Assembly: GCA_021234155.1 (NCBI GenBank) | Contig: JAJEKV010000025.1 | Span: 9,923,017-9,987,016, forward strand | DNA from: Isoetes taiwanensis | Lineage: Eukaryota > Streptophyta > Lycopodiopsida > Isoetales > Isoetaceae | Direction of reading: 5' to 3' | Length of the DNA: 64,000 nt | Shown: piece after piece, positions 34,180 through 44,638 of the stretch | Numbering within the stretch: the first letter of the stretch is position 1 | Layout of the letters: each line of letters begins with the position of its first letter | Notes under the pieces: generated by a model | What the model was told of the DNA's origin: nothing | Seen by the model: only the letters and a program-made list of their open reading frames with translations | Database searches by the model: none | Program-made: the position numbers and the translations under genes

Positions 34180-34560
34180 GTTCAGTCAAATAAGTGTGAC
34201 GACCATACGTAGGATTATGATAGTAAGGACGTGTATCGGCACGATCCTCTAGCTACCTATTGAGCCACTACACTCTAGGAAGCAATGACACAACTCTTCC
34301 TACCTCATCGGACCGAAGAGATGCAACCCAAAGTAGTCTCATTGGGTGACACTATGAAACTGTGTCTTCACATGTTACAGTCACGACATAGCCTGATTTA
34401 TTCTATCTGCAAAGTACGCATAGGAGGGTGTATGGAATGGTCAACCCTAACCATTTCTACTGACAGCCCAAGTCATTGCATAACCCAAGGCCTCAGGTGG
34501 GCGATGGGTGATCTCAGGTGTGTTTGTTCACTCTCGCTTTCTTTTTAAATTATTGCAATT
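34180..34560 (+). mobile_element. Relic of a chromovirus LTR
   Basis: Phrases such as ctgcaaagtacgcataggag, atggaatggtcaaccct and cccaagtcattgca correspond in order to ctgcaaagtgtgcacatgag, atggagtggacaaccct and cccaagccgtcagtca of the LTR at 41,550-41,680. It is a diverged, truncated relative. Confidence 0.5.
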
Positions 34561-34907
34561 GGTAGCCGTGATCCTGTATGTTCCTATTTGGTATGGAGCT
34601 CAACGATCATTCGTTGGAATCAAACAGTATTTTCCAAAAATAATGGTTAGTATTCGAAGAGAGGGGACAAACAAAAGGGAATAGGTAAGGACCTTGAAAG
34701 AAAAGGAGGGAAAGGGGGCAATTTGGGATTACTAGGGATGACGTCATCAGCAAGCGCTATTTTTCTTGATCTGTTTGTCTTTTATGATTCAAACATTCTT
34801 GATCGAATTCCGTAAGGATTTCTCCATCTGATCCGAAATTCCACCCAAATATCTGCTAGCTCTGTAGAGGCCTAGCGAAAACACACTCCTCATTTGGTTA
34901 TCTTTGT
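34561..34907. other. 5' region of LINE-1
   Basis: Non-coding. The probable 5' UTR of the LINE whose ORF1 begins at 34,908. A gatgacgtcatcag palindrome (CRE/TGACGTCA type) lies at about 34,738-34,752 and could belong to its internal promoter. Confidence 0.35.
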
Positions 34908-37300
34908 ATGGATACCAAATTTTTCACGATTTTGAAACAAGATCAAAGAATTACTTGTGATTTTCTTACAGGACCATCCACCAAGCTTTGGGATAATCTT
35001 GTATTCAATCAATTCTTTCCAGACTCTTTGTTTGTCTCAGACTACTCAATTGTGCCTGGCACAGAAGAATTTGAGTGTGAAATTGTTGAATCTTGGGTGC
35101 TAGAATTCACAAGAAAAACAAATATCTCGGCTACGGCAATTTGGTGCATTGTGATTGGACAGACAAGAAAATTTCAGTGAAGACCTTCTCATAATGATTC
35201 AATTTCGGGCATGTTCTCGAGTAATTCTGGCAATTTTATGGTGTTCTAATCCCTCTTAGCTATTAGATAGATCTTTCCCCCCTTAGAACTTTCATTTGCA
35301 TCTCCTTTTGAGATATCTATTTCAACATCTTCCTTTGCCTTCCTCTATTTTGCTGGCCTTCCTTCTTTTCTTTTGCATTTATGGCGAATTTCCCTCAAAA
35401 AAATAAACTTTTTCGAGACTCTTTAGCCCTAAATCAAATTCTCTTTCTCTTTTGCACAATTTCATGCACCTTTCCGTTGAACAAAGAGGCGATCTTCTTG
35501 CTCAGTTAAGTGCCTTCCATCTCGATCCTCAAAAAATCTTTAAATTTGGGGATTTCTCTAACCTGGACCCTTTGGTAAAAGATATGCATCATTTCAGCCA
35601 CTTTGCTCCTAACTAGGTCATGCTATCATTGGATCCTAGGGGGACTCAAAACTATGGAGTTCCAATTCCGCTCTTCCCGAGACCAAGGCATCCATGCATT
35701 CCTGATGAGCAATTCGCTTCTGAATTTGAGTTCCAACAGTCCCGAGCCCCTATAAACACTCAAATGTTCAGAGGTATTCGTTTGAACTCTCAAATGATTG
35801 CTTCTAAAATTGAGTCTCACTACCCTTACCTTCTTGTTGAATGTGGCTTAACCACCTGTGATACTTTCCATTTATCATTTTTAAAATGGAATGCCATTCT
35901 ACCTTTGAATGATTTCAAAAAGTTCAATATTACCTCAGTGACTATGAGTGAGCTCAGCCCCATTTATTGGAATGAAGACTGCTTTTCAAGCTTATTCAAC
36001 TTCTTTGGCACTTATCTGACCACTGAATGCTCCCTCTATAAATCACCAAAATGCTTTATTCAGATTGATATTACCAAAGACATCCCTACTACTATTTCCT
36101 TTCTTGATTTCTTTGGAAAGAACTCTATCTTGCAGCTTAGATGGGTTGATTGACCAAACTTTTGCCAGAAATGCACTTCGAGGCATAATATTGCAGTGAC
36201 TATTTTTTGGAAAAGGATACTGAGAAAATAAACTCAAAGGAAAATTCAGTGAGAGAAACTGCAAATACTGTGTCCCCCCAAGCAAGCACCTTCTACAACA
36301 CACTATATGGATAACATATCCATACAACATATTGATCTAGCCAAAGATAGACCAGACCAGAACATTTCTGGATCACAAAATGAATGGAAAAGAATCAATG
36401 GCAGTGTTAGGAGAATGCAAAAGCAAAGGGAAGCAAGAGTTGCAGCATAATCCAGAAACTTCTATCAAGTCTCAGATCTCTTATAAAGCTTCTACATCTG
36501 ATAAGCTACTCAAAATGCTTCAAAAATTGCTTCAAAAATCAATATGGCGAATATTGATCATAACAGAAGTATGTTAAAAGGGACAGTCAAATTTCCAATT
36601 TGCCTCCAGAAATAGATTTACATAATACTCTATCTGGCATGCTGAAAGAATCTAGGAAATCTATCAGTCAACAACCTTTGTGTTCAATCAAAGGTACTCC
36701 AGGTAGACAAGTTGAAAAGAGAAAAGACTCAATTGGCTTGAATACTTCAAACACTTTGATGACAATACTTGAGCCACAAGGTTTGGATGGAGTTCCATTA
36801 GTTATGGAAAAAGGGAATGATATCCTCAAAATAAGCATACAAAACTCAATCACGACTGCTCGTATCCTGCAAAGCAGGGAAGTTGAGATCTCGAAGAATA
36901 TGGAATTTCAGGATAAAGATCTTGTAATCAACCAAGAGCCTCATCCTGCAGAAGACAGTGAAAACGAGATTCACAATCTAAAAGTCTCAAATTTCTTTGC
37001 TATTCTTGCTCAAATTAGTAATGATCCTGCTAGTGTCAGTTGGGAAAAATGAAAGGGATGAAGTGTTAAGAATACATCAACAGTTTGGGAAAACAACTTG
37101 CTATATACAGATTCTCTGAAATTTACATTAGCTACAACAGTGGATACTCAGGAAGAACATCAAGGTCGCTCAGGCAGTATAGATTCTCAAATAGTACCAT
37201 TAACAGCAGAAATAGAGGCTGACATAATTGAAGATCATGCTTTGCAATTAATTGGACATGCAGAAATCTATCACCTGGACACAAACATTCCCAGGTAAGA
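34908..37300 (+). pseudogene. LINE-1 ORF1 (DUF4283-like with CCHC), 5' part
   Basis: A frame from ATG 34,908 (90 codons) is followed after a break by 35,460-36,153. There FHLSFLKWNAILPLNDFKKF, then KCFIQIDITKDIPTTISFLD, and NFCQKCTSRHNIAVT just after a stop, give the DUF4283-type fold and a degenerate CCHC knuckle. A long low-complexity Ser/Lys/Gln region (36,380-37,298) follows. The gene is interrupted by the TRIM at 37,301 and the MITE at 37,982; its last codons lie at 38,796-38,960. Confidence 0.7.
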
Positions 37301-37750
37301 TGTAACGTTCCTAACCGACATGTCCTTAACCAACTGGGCAAAACCGTCTAGATGTTTATGAGTTATCGCTTATACCCATTTATGCCAGTGTCTCGGGAAC
37401 GCGACACCTAGATCTACTCGAGCAGTCTCCCATGGGTCTGTTACAATCTCGCCCACTAGAACTATGCTCGTCCTCAAGCATCACAAACCATAGACCACAC
37501 CACCCCGTGGTGTCTAATACCAAGTCATAACCTACCATCCAACGGTATTACAGATCATACTCGCCCCCATGGAGACTCGAACTCAAGCCCTGCTCTGATA
37601 CCAAATGTAAAGTTTCTAATCGACATGCCTTTAACCAACTGGGCAAAACCATCTAAACGTTTATGAGTAATCGCTTATACCCATTCATGCCAGTGTCTCG
37701 GGAACATGACACCAAGATCTACTCGAGCAGTCTCCCATGGGTCTGTTACA
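37301..37750 (-). mobile_element. TRIM (terminal-repeat retrotransposon in miniature), complete
   Basis: Two 145-bp LTRs (37,301-37,445 and 37,606-37,750) begin TGTAA and end TGTTACA. They differ at about a dozen sites. The sequence gctctgatacca (37,592-37,603) is an exact reverse complement of the tRNA-Met PBS next to the right LTR, so the element runs on the minus strand; agtgggcgagat at the other end serves as polypurine tract. A perfect 5-bp target duplication TAAGA flanks it (37,296-37,300 and 37,751-37,755). The interior is about 160 bp with no coding capacity, so movement would have needed proteins from other elements. Confidence 0.95.
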
Positions 37751-37981
37751 TAAGATCTTTCCACTATAAACTCTGAATTTATGTCTAAATATGACTATTC
37801 TAATAAGGTTGCTTCTAAAACCTCCAATGATAATGGTTTAATTAATTCTACTGTTAAAGATTGCTGTAACTCTAAATTTTGAAAATGCTCACACTCAAAT
37901 ATAAACTCTGATGATGGTAATTCAGATGGCTCTGACAAGAAAACTCCCCTGAGAATAATATTTCAAATAGGGCTTTGTGAT
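37751..37981 (+). pseudogene. LINE-1 ORF1 fragment between two insertions
   Basis: AT-rich coding remnant of LINE-1 between the TRIM and the hAT MITE. It ends at the MITE target duplication TTTGTGAT (37,974-37,981). Confidence 0.5.
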
Positions 37982-38787
37982 CAGGGTAAATTTTAACGGC
38001 CCTAAATGTTTTTCTATTCAAATTAAGGTTGGCTAAACCTATGAAAAACAAAAAATTTTAGATTTTTTTCTTGGCGAAATTTGATAAAATAAAGCCCTTT
38101 AATTATCTTCCCACTTGGCTAAAATGTAAAATTTATATGACATGAAATTCTGATGTTGGCGAATTTTTCTTGGTCCCTAGCTAAAGTGCAACTATTTAAC
38201 TTCAAACTTTGAGCACTGATTAGTACATGAATGACATTGATTCAATATGCTTCTTTTACAAAACGATAACAAAGTTGTTTAAATACAATTTATAAGGAAC
38301 AAACAATATCGTTTGAAGGAACATGCATGTTTACGTTGGGGTCAAATGCATCCAAATGGTGAATTTGGTGATAAAGCCCTTTAGGGTCAACAATTGCAAG
38401 AAGAGAGCACTACTATTTAAAGCTTAAAATGCACATCATGTAACATTCTTCATAGCATTTAACCTAAACAACTTATAGATACAAATTCAAAATATGATTG
38501 AGGTAGATAATGACAATTCCTAAATGAAAGAGGTCCCTGAATAGAATTGGCATGGCTATTTGAATTGATCAGGGTTCTCCTAATCAACTTTAGAGAAGGC
38601 GATTCAGTACACCATGCAGCAAACAATCCCGGCTAAACTCGAAGCGTTCAGAATTTACCCCCTTTTGGAGTGGCTAAATTATGCTTTTTTCTAAAAAAAT
38701 TGCCTTTATAAACTTTAGCCATGAAATTTGACTAAAGGTCTAAAAAATCGCCATTTGGCGAATTTTAGCCACTCTTTATTACCTTGT
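37982..38787. mobile_element. hAT-type MITE with 8-bp target duplication
   Basis: An exact duplication TTTGTGAT flanks it (37,974-37,981 and 38,788-38,795). The left end is CAGGGTAAATTTTAACGG and the reverse of the right end is CAAGGTAATAAAGAGTGG, giving short imperfect TIRs of the hAT CA.GG form. Length is 806 bp, AT-rich, with subterminal ggctaaa/ggcgaa motifs in opposite orientation at the two ends. There is no transposase. The LINE-1 ORF1 frame continues across when it is removed (CD/AFLVAPQTSAVKAILKL). Confidence 0.88.
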
Positions 38788-39012
38788 TTGTGATGCTTTT
38801 CTTGTTGCTCCTCAAACCAGTGCTGTAAAAGCCATTCTTAAACTTAAACCTTCAGTAAAAAAAAGGCAAATAAAACTGGTAAAAAAATTGATATGAATGT
38901 TTTCGTCAAAATTCAGGCAATCCTGCTGCAAACACTCGTCTAAGAGCTAAGAGATCTTCCGTGTATCGTTGATCTCTAGTCTAGTGCCTCCATTCCTTCA
39001 TACCTCATTATC

Positions 39013-39428
39013 TATGAAGATTCTCACATGGAATCTAAGGGGAATAAAAGGCCCTCTAAAACTTCGAATGTTCTAATTTAGCAGATTGGATTTTCTTGTT
39101 TACCTGGATTGATGCCATTGGAACCTCAGGGGGGCTTTGCATTATTTGGAAACACCTGGATTATAGCTCAGTCTATAATAGTCCATGTAGGACTTGGCAA
39201 GCGGTTAACTTCAAACATAAAGATCTTTGCTTTGGTGTTATAAGAGTAATAAAGACCACTGACTCTCGAGTAAGAGCTATCACTTGGCCTTCTGTTAGCA
39301 ATTGGATAGCCACTCAAACCTATGACACTTGAATCATGGCTGGAGATTTCAATAATACTCCTACTTGGGATATGAAAAGTGGCAAAAATTTGAACATGTT
39401 CACTGCTGAAAGAACTCAATGGGAGCTT
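39013..39428 (+). pseudogene. LINE-1 ORF2: endonuclease, first part
   Basis: MKILTWNLRGIKGPLKLRMF opens the APE-type endonuclease. It continues in other frames through TSGGLCIIWKHLDYSSVYNS to the active-site block IMAGDFNNTPTW (about 39,337-39,370) and ERTQWEL at 39,428. The frame is cut here by the TIR transposon and resumes at 61,264 with MLDNHFFHHIPSS. Confidence 0.82.
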
Positions 39429-39776
39429 GGGTGAAAGTATGCTGGTGGGTAGCAAATAAACGCGAGCCCAGCACCCGGCCTGACACACCGACACCCAAAA
39501 TACATTTTTTTCCACCCTTCATACATTTTTTTTCCACCCTCACCTATATAGTACCACCTATTTTCTGCCCATCTAGTCGTCTAGCCCGTACCCGTTTATA
39601 CAATCATTACCTGTTTGCCGCCCGCGATAATGAATCGACCCGCAATGCGTAACCCGATGAACAAACTAACTTTCAATTTGAGTTTTCCAAATCTCTCTTC
39701 CCCAACTTTCTCTACTCGGCCAAACAACCCTTGAATTCCATTCATCTCGGTTCCACAATAAACAAACGGATCAACC

Positions 39777-40110
39777 ATGGTAAAGAAGGTGATTGATCCG
39801 CCAAAAGGAAGCGATAATTCCAATTCAGGCCATCGCGGCCGGGTAAGCAAAAAGCAACTAAACAAAATTTCTATGGGTTTAGGGTCCCTGTTAATTCGAT
39901 TTTCTTGCATTCTTCGGGCCAAAAGCGTTCCCTTAAGACCGGACTGGCTGATTGCGAACGAAGAAGACTTCCATGCGTATCTTGGTCACGCCAAGCGAGG
40001 GCGTTCATCCCTCTCAATTTGAGCAGACCTCATATCTGCGGCAGAGTACAATGAAGTTTGGGATACCAGCGGGGTCATTCACGGCAAAACTTCTATTGAC
40101 AAGGTAAGGC
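39777..40110 (+). pseudogene. Possible gene fragment inside the TIR transposon, left part
   Basis: ATG 39,777 in good context opens MVKKVIDPPKGSDNSNSGHR and runs 81 codons to 40,022. After the stop the frame goes on as LISAAEYNEVWDTSGVIHGK to caaggtaagg at 40,100-40,110, which looks like a 5' splice site; another (gggtaagc) is at 39,841. It may be a spliced gene belonging to, or captured by, the transposon. No domain is recognised. Confidence 0.35.
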
Positions 40111-40408
40111 GAACGAAGAAGCTCTAATTGAACCGACGAGCAAAATATACCGGACCGGATTGAAGAAACGAGAGAAGTTAGAAAAGCGATTATCATACCT
40201 ATTTGCATTCAATAAGCGCGAGGAAACAAAGCGGGATCTAGAAAGTTCAAGGTTAATTGGGCAGCACTTGCAGCAAAGAGTAGAGCCTACAGCAGCAAGG
40301 TTAAATGTGAACCCACTAGCGATTGCTCCGGCAAGCGAGGCGAGACCCGGCAAATCTCGGCAAACCCACGACATCACGAAAGCATAGCGAGAAAGGCAAG
40401 TTTCGGGA

Positions 40409-41990
40409 TGTGACATTCGGCCACCAAAGATACGGTCCCGGGGCGTTATCTTGCTTGCCGAATCACGCGTAGCATTACCGCGACCGACGTGGCGTGGCGC
40501 CCGTGTGTAACCAGTGGTAGCCCTAAGGGGGGCAACTTGCAAGGTATGTGCAATTGTAATTAATGTGCACATTTACCAATGTGCACATTTATTAAGGTGC
40601 ACACCCTTCCATGTGGGCACATTTTTGCCACCTAGCCATTAAAGGCAAGTGGGCCCATTCCCAATTATCCCACATGCTTAGAAGGATAATTGGAAACCCT
40701 AGCCTTAAACCCTTGTCTATTTAGGATAGGAAAACCCTAACTTGCTATTTTCGTCCATAGGGTTTTAGAGCTCTGTTTTGGCTGCCCCAGGAGCCAAAAC
40801 CGCCTCCCAGACTCTGTCTAAGCGAATTGCACCATTAGCTTCCCTTGATTCGAGCAGTTCAGCAGGATGGTCGAACTCAGGTCAGGAGGAGCAACCCAAG
40901 GATGAGGTATTTAGTCAATTTAATAGCCTAAACCGTCTTCCAGTCATTGTAGCATTAGGTTTAGCCTATTAAATTGCCCATAGTAGCCATCTAGATTCTC
41001 AGATCCCAGACACTAACTAAAGAACCTAACTCTATGATATAGATTAAGTCTAGTTCTTTAGTTCTTCTGTGATGTATATGGATGATGTAGCTCTGTGAAC
41101 TCCTTGTATTGGGAAGGGGGGTAGAAGCCCTAAAACTTGGTAGTTGATGCTCCTAGAAGTAGCCTCTCTAGCACACTGTAGATTCGGCCTGTGTACAAGA
41201 GCCCCACCTGGTTGTGGGTGAAGGGGCCAGACTGGCTAAGAAGGAGGTTCGTGTTCTGACTCTTGAGCGATCCCTCTGGTGTGTAAGGCCTCACCAGGGA
41301 TCATTGTGACTAGGCCCAATAACACCGAGTGCGGGGTCGGGTATGGGCTCGACACCCGTGAAGTGGTGTTCACTTTCCATTAAGTGGGTTCGATCGAATA
41401 CGGGCGTGGCCCTCTAGTCACCTTGAGTCGGCATGTAGATCTCACGGAGGGAGTGATCCCTACCGCCCCATCGGGCGGGGAGATGAAACCGGGAATAGCC
41501 CTTTTGGCTATGCATCCCATGGGCTCTGATCGAGTCCCAACACTTTTCAGCCTACTCTGCAAAGTGTGCACATGAGGGGCGGATGGAGTGGACAACCCTA
41601 TGCCATGTTCTTATGCCAGCCAAATCCATTGCCATGAATTCTGTCTGCAATGAACTCTGGAGACCCAAGCCGTCAGTCATCCCTTTGAGTCTGAGCCTTG
41701 GGTAGGTTTTCCCTTACGTATGATGCTGATCATTGTCTATGCAGATGTTGATGCACCACCCTTCGAGGTGGATATGTGATTATGTTGTATACTGACATAT
41801 ATGTTTACGCTTCCGCAGCTAGGTAGGCCCTGAGGGAGACAGGGTAAAATGACCCCTTCACTCTTCCCACTGGGACTCGTTACGGGTGCAGTGATATGTG
41901 GAGGGCCCTGTATCAGTGTGGAGCTGGTATGGGGGATGAACTCCTGTTTGTATACGGTGAGTGCACCATATACGAGTAGGGGGCGTCACA
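40409..41990 (+). repeat. 5' LTR of the H3-carrying chromovirus
   Basis: It begins TGTGACATTCGG and ends GGGCGTCACA, so the tips form a 6-bp inverted repeat TGTGAC/GTCACA. Positions 40,518 to about 41,110 are almost identical to the 3' LTR; the rest is much more diverged. A 64-codon frame at 40,778-40,972 is shared by both LTRs but starts with TTG, so it is not taken as a gene. No strong TATA box is seen in the LTR. Confidence 0.93.
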
Positions 41991-41991
41991 G

Positions 41992-42003
41992 TGGTATCAG
42001 AGC
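41992..42003 (+). promoter_or_regulatory. Primer-binding site, tRNA-Met
   Basis: TGGTATCAGAGC, exact match to the usual plant PBS complementary to the initiator tRNA-Met 3' end, one base after the LTR. Confidence 0.95.
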
Positions 42004-42193
42004 AATGTTCTTGGAGACCAAGAGCAAAGCACTGACCATGCTCCTAGTAGTACTAACTTGATAGATCCCCAAACCTCGAAAAGTGGGAAATTTTTTTCTT
42101 ATTTTTGTAGTTTATGCTAAGCTAGTAACAGTTAAGTGAATGAGAACATAATAAGACTAAAAAGAATGAGCCAAAACCTTCTCAGGCAAGGTG

Positions 42194-42260
42194 GTCTCAC
42201 ACGTCGCGCCTGGTCAAAGAACTGAACTTTAGTTTTTGAGCAGGGCGCTACCTGTGAGAC
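42194..42260 (+). promoter_or_regulatory. 67-bp hairpin element, copy 1 (before the H3-like gene)
   Basis: Arms GTCTCACACGTCGCGCC and GGCGCTACCTGTGAGAC pair as GTCTCACA/TGTGAGAC and GCGCC/GGCGC. The middle tcaaag...tttttga pairs again. It lies about 360 bp upstream of the TATA box at 42,553. The identical architecture of the other three copies, at both genes, points to a protein-binding or RNA-structure element. Confidence 0.85.
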
Positions 42261-42385
42261 ATTGAGCCAAGAACACCTTTAAACTTGATAAGTTCCACAA
42301 AAGTAATATGGTAAGACGAGTCCCAAGGTAAGAATTAGTTAGAATAGTATGTTTAAACCACTTAAATTACTCAAAGATGTGTAAG

Positions 42386-42452
42386 ATCTCACACGTCGCG
42401 CCTGGTCTAAAAACTAAACTCTAGTTTTTGAACGAGGCGCTACCTCTGAGGC
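42386..42452 (+). promoter_or_regulatory. 67-bp hairpin element, copy 2 (before the H3-like gene)
   Basis: atctcacacgtcgcgcc ... aggcgctacctctgaggc; slightly degenerate in the right arm. It starts 192 bp after copy 1 and about 167 bp before the TATA box. Confidence 0.82.
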
Positions 42453-42552
42453 CAATAATTAGAAATCTCTGAAACAAGTGTATGTTTTAAGTAAATAGGT
42501 GCCTTGGCACGTTAAATAGAGCAACCTAGATTTTGACCTAAAATTTTCCAAG

Positions 42553-42562
42553 CTATAAATAG
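42553..42562 (+). promoter_or_regulatory. TATA box of the H3-like gene
   Basis: CTATAAATAG, a full consensus TATA box 110 bp upstream of the ATG at 42,663. The same decamer stands at the same distance class before the second gene. Confidence 0.8.
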
Positions 42563-42662
42563 ATGTAGACTCCACCCATTTGCACGTTCCCGCCCTAGAA
42601 ATCCGCTCTCCCGCACCTAGGCGATCTTTGGGCGCTGATATCCGATCAACGAGCCATCAAAC

Positions 42663-43924
42663 ATGGCACGAACCAAGCAGACTGCCAGGAAGCCTCGTCC
42701 AGGCGAAACCACTAGTGCCACAGACGCCAACCTTATTCGGCAGATGCTTCGTGACAGGCTCACGAAGGGGGGTCGTTCGTCTTCGAGCGAGGAGAGCATC
42801 CCAGGAGATCAAGATAACAACGATCCGGATTGATATTTCAATCAGCAGTGGATCAAGACGAGGTCGGCACCACCAACTTCCATGGACGAGGAGACCGAGG
42901 GAAGTTTATGAGGAGATGGAGCGAGATTCAAGAGCAGAAAGGGAAGAGGGGGACCACTGGATGCAAAGAATGAGATCCTCGAGGACGAGGAGGAGGGAGC
43001 ACACCGAAAGGAGAACAAAGGAGCTGCAAGAGCAGTACGGCCAAGGCCAAGTGAAGAAGAAGACTCGCAGCGTGGATTGCAAAACACGAGGTGAAGCAAA
43101 TCGCCTACGGTGAAAGACTCGAAGAGGAGAGAGAAGAGGAGGAGAAGGAAGCAGCAGAGAACTCCCCAAGGAAGCCTGGGCGGAAGTTCCGCTTAAGAAA
43201 GAAGCCCAACCCCAAGGTCACATCAACAAACGCCACCGACCAGCCCCGCCCCGACGAGTCCGATGAAGACTATGACCCCAACACTGAGGGGGCAAGCTAT
43301 TCCAAACCCCCAATCGTTGAAAGGTGTGGTACCCGGAGCGATGCTTCGAGGAGGAGCAGCCGACAAAGTGCGTAAGCCCCCCTCTTATCCGGCGGACAGA
43401 AGAAGCAACCACTTCCGCCCGAGAGTCCTATGTCACGGGACCCTGCTAAGATCTATGAGAGAAAGATGAGGGAGCACGAGGTATACATGAAGGAGTGGGA
43501 GGCTTACAACTCCTACTATCAGGAGAACAGAGTACGTACCATCGAGGGTGGACATCCGACAAAGCAGCAGACCCTAAGGCCGCCACCACCGAAGCCCAAG
43601 GTCTCGAAGAAGCCAGCCAAGAAAAAGCCCAGCAGGAAGGAGACCGAGAGAAGAGCACTAAGAGAGATTAAACACTTCCAGCGCAGTTATGGCCTCCTAA
43701 TTCCCCGTGCCCCCTTTAATCGTTTAGTTAGAGAAGTCATGCAGGACTTCAACAGTGGCATGAGGGTCACAGATGAGATGCTGCTGGCACTGCAGGAAGC
43801 GGCTGAGCAGAAGATAGTGCAACATTTTGAAGACTCGACAGCTTGCACTGTCCATGCAAAGCGAGTAACCCTTATGAGGCAAGACATGTATCTTGCTAGT
43901 CGCATCAAGGGAGAACGCCCTTAA
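42663..43924 (+). pseudogene. Retrotransposon-encoded histone H3-like protein
   Basis: The ATG at 42,663 follows a TATA box. It reads MARTKQTARK, identical to histone H3 through K9, then departs (PRPGETTSAT in place of STGGKAPRKQ). TGA at 42,831 closes this frame at 56 codons. A second frame (to 43,113) carries an Arg/Glu-rich stretch. From 43,091 the third frame is open to TAA 43,922-43,924 except for one TAA at 43,373; it holds acidic and basic blocks, then PKPKVSKKPAKKKPSRKETE. The H3 core spans 43,655-43,921: ALREI, LLI, PFNRLVREVMQDF (alpha-1), LALQEAAEQKIVQHFED (alpha-2), HAKRVTL, and the end IKGERP. By hand about 48 of 89 core residues equal plant H3. Loop 1 has the H3 length, unlike CenH3. 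The expected chain is ~420 residues against 135 for H3. Frameshifts make this copy a pseudogene unless they are sequence errors. Confidence 0.9.
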
Positions 43925-44058
43925 ACATTTTGTAAATAATAAAAAATTTTGTAATATAAATCAATTTTGAGTGCTTTATGTGTTTTAGTTAGAACAAGTT
44001 AGCAAGTAGTAGCTTTTGTTTTAGTAAAATAGCACATTTTCAGACCAAAAAGTGTGAT

Positions 44059-44124
44059 GTCTCACACGTCGCGCCTGATAAAGTTACTAAAGTTTAGTTT
44101 TTGAGCAGGCGCTACACAGGAGAC
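44059..44124 (+). promoter_or_regulatory. 67-bp hairpin element, copy 3 (before the acidic-protein gene)
   Basis: gtctcacacgtcgcgcc at the left, caggcgctacacaggagac at the right, with actaaagtttagt as the apical stem. It is 135 bp after the stop codon of the H3-like gene. Confidence 0.83.
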
Positions 44125-44259
44125 CCTTGCCCAAATTTGCCAAAAACAGCTCCCAATTGACCAAGTAAAGGGGTCAATTACGCCTAATTTGATGAGTCTC
44201 GCATCCTTACACCCTTAGTTTACCCAAATTGGACATGTTTTGATCAAAATGGGACTGAT

Positions 44260-44326
44260 GTCTCACACGTCGCGCCTGGTCAAGAAACTAAAGTGTAGCT
44301 TTTGAACGAGGCGCTACCTGTGAGAC
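44260..44326 (+). promoter_or_regulatory. 67-bp hairpin element, copy 4 (before the acidic-protein gene)
   Basis: gtctcacacgtcgcgcc ... aggcgctacctgtgagac, both arms perfect. It starts 201 bp after copy 3 and about 256 bp before the second TATA box. Confidence 0.85.
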
Positions 44327-44515
44327 CTCCTACTATTCCTTCACCATAACGTGTCCAAATGATCTCCAACTTGTTATGTTAGGATCTTTAGGTAATCCAG
44401 TCATGCTCAAATCCTTAAATTAGTCTTTCAATTCCCATTTAGACCCCAATATAGGCTAGAATTGCCCAACCCGAAGAATTTCCAAGTTACCCAAAAATTA
44501 GGGTTTTCCCCTTTT

Positions 44516-44525
44516 CTATAAATAG
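44516..44525 (+). promoter_or_regulatory. TATA box of the acidic-protein gene
   Basis: CTATAAATAG, identical to the decamer at 42,553, 123 bp upstream of ATG 44,639. Confidence 0.8.
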
Positions 44526-44638
44526 GTCCCTTATTCCTTACGTAGCACCCGACGAGTTTGCTCCTGCCCCCTTAGCCGATTTCCCAGCTCCCTGAGGCGC
44601 TCTTGCATCCGTTTGCTAGTCTCTTCCTCGCTAAACTT

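Larger units (their letters stand above)
43925..44515 (+). other. Spacer holding the second promoter module
   Basis: No ORF. It contains hairpin copies 3 and 4 and ends at the second TATA box. Probably serves as the 3' UTR of the H3-like gene and the promoter of the next gene. Confidence 0.6.

Noticed and set aside
40778-40972. 64-codon ORF conserved in both LTRs
   Set aside because: It opens with TTG, not ATG, and conservation is expected because the LTRs are copies of each other.
43655-43921. CenH3 (centromeric H3) gene
   Set aside because: Loop 1 has canonical H3 length, and the tail begins ARTKQTARK, which CenH3 lacks. The gene sits inside LTRs.
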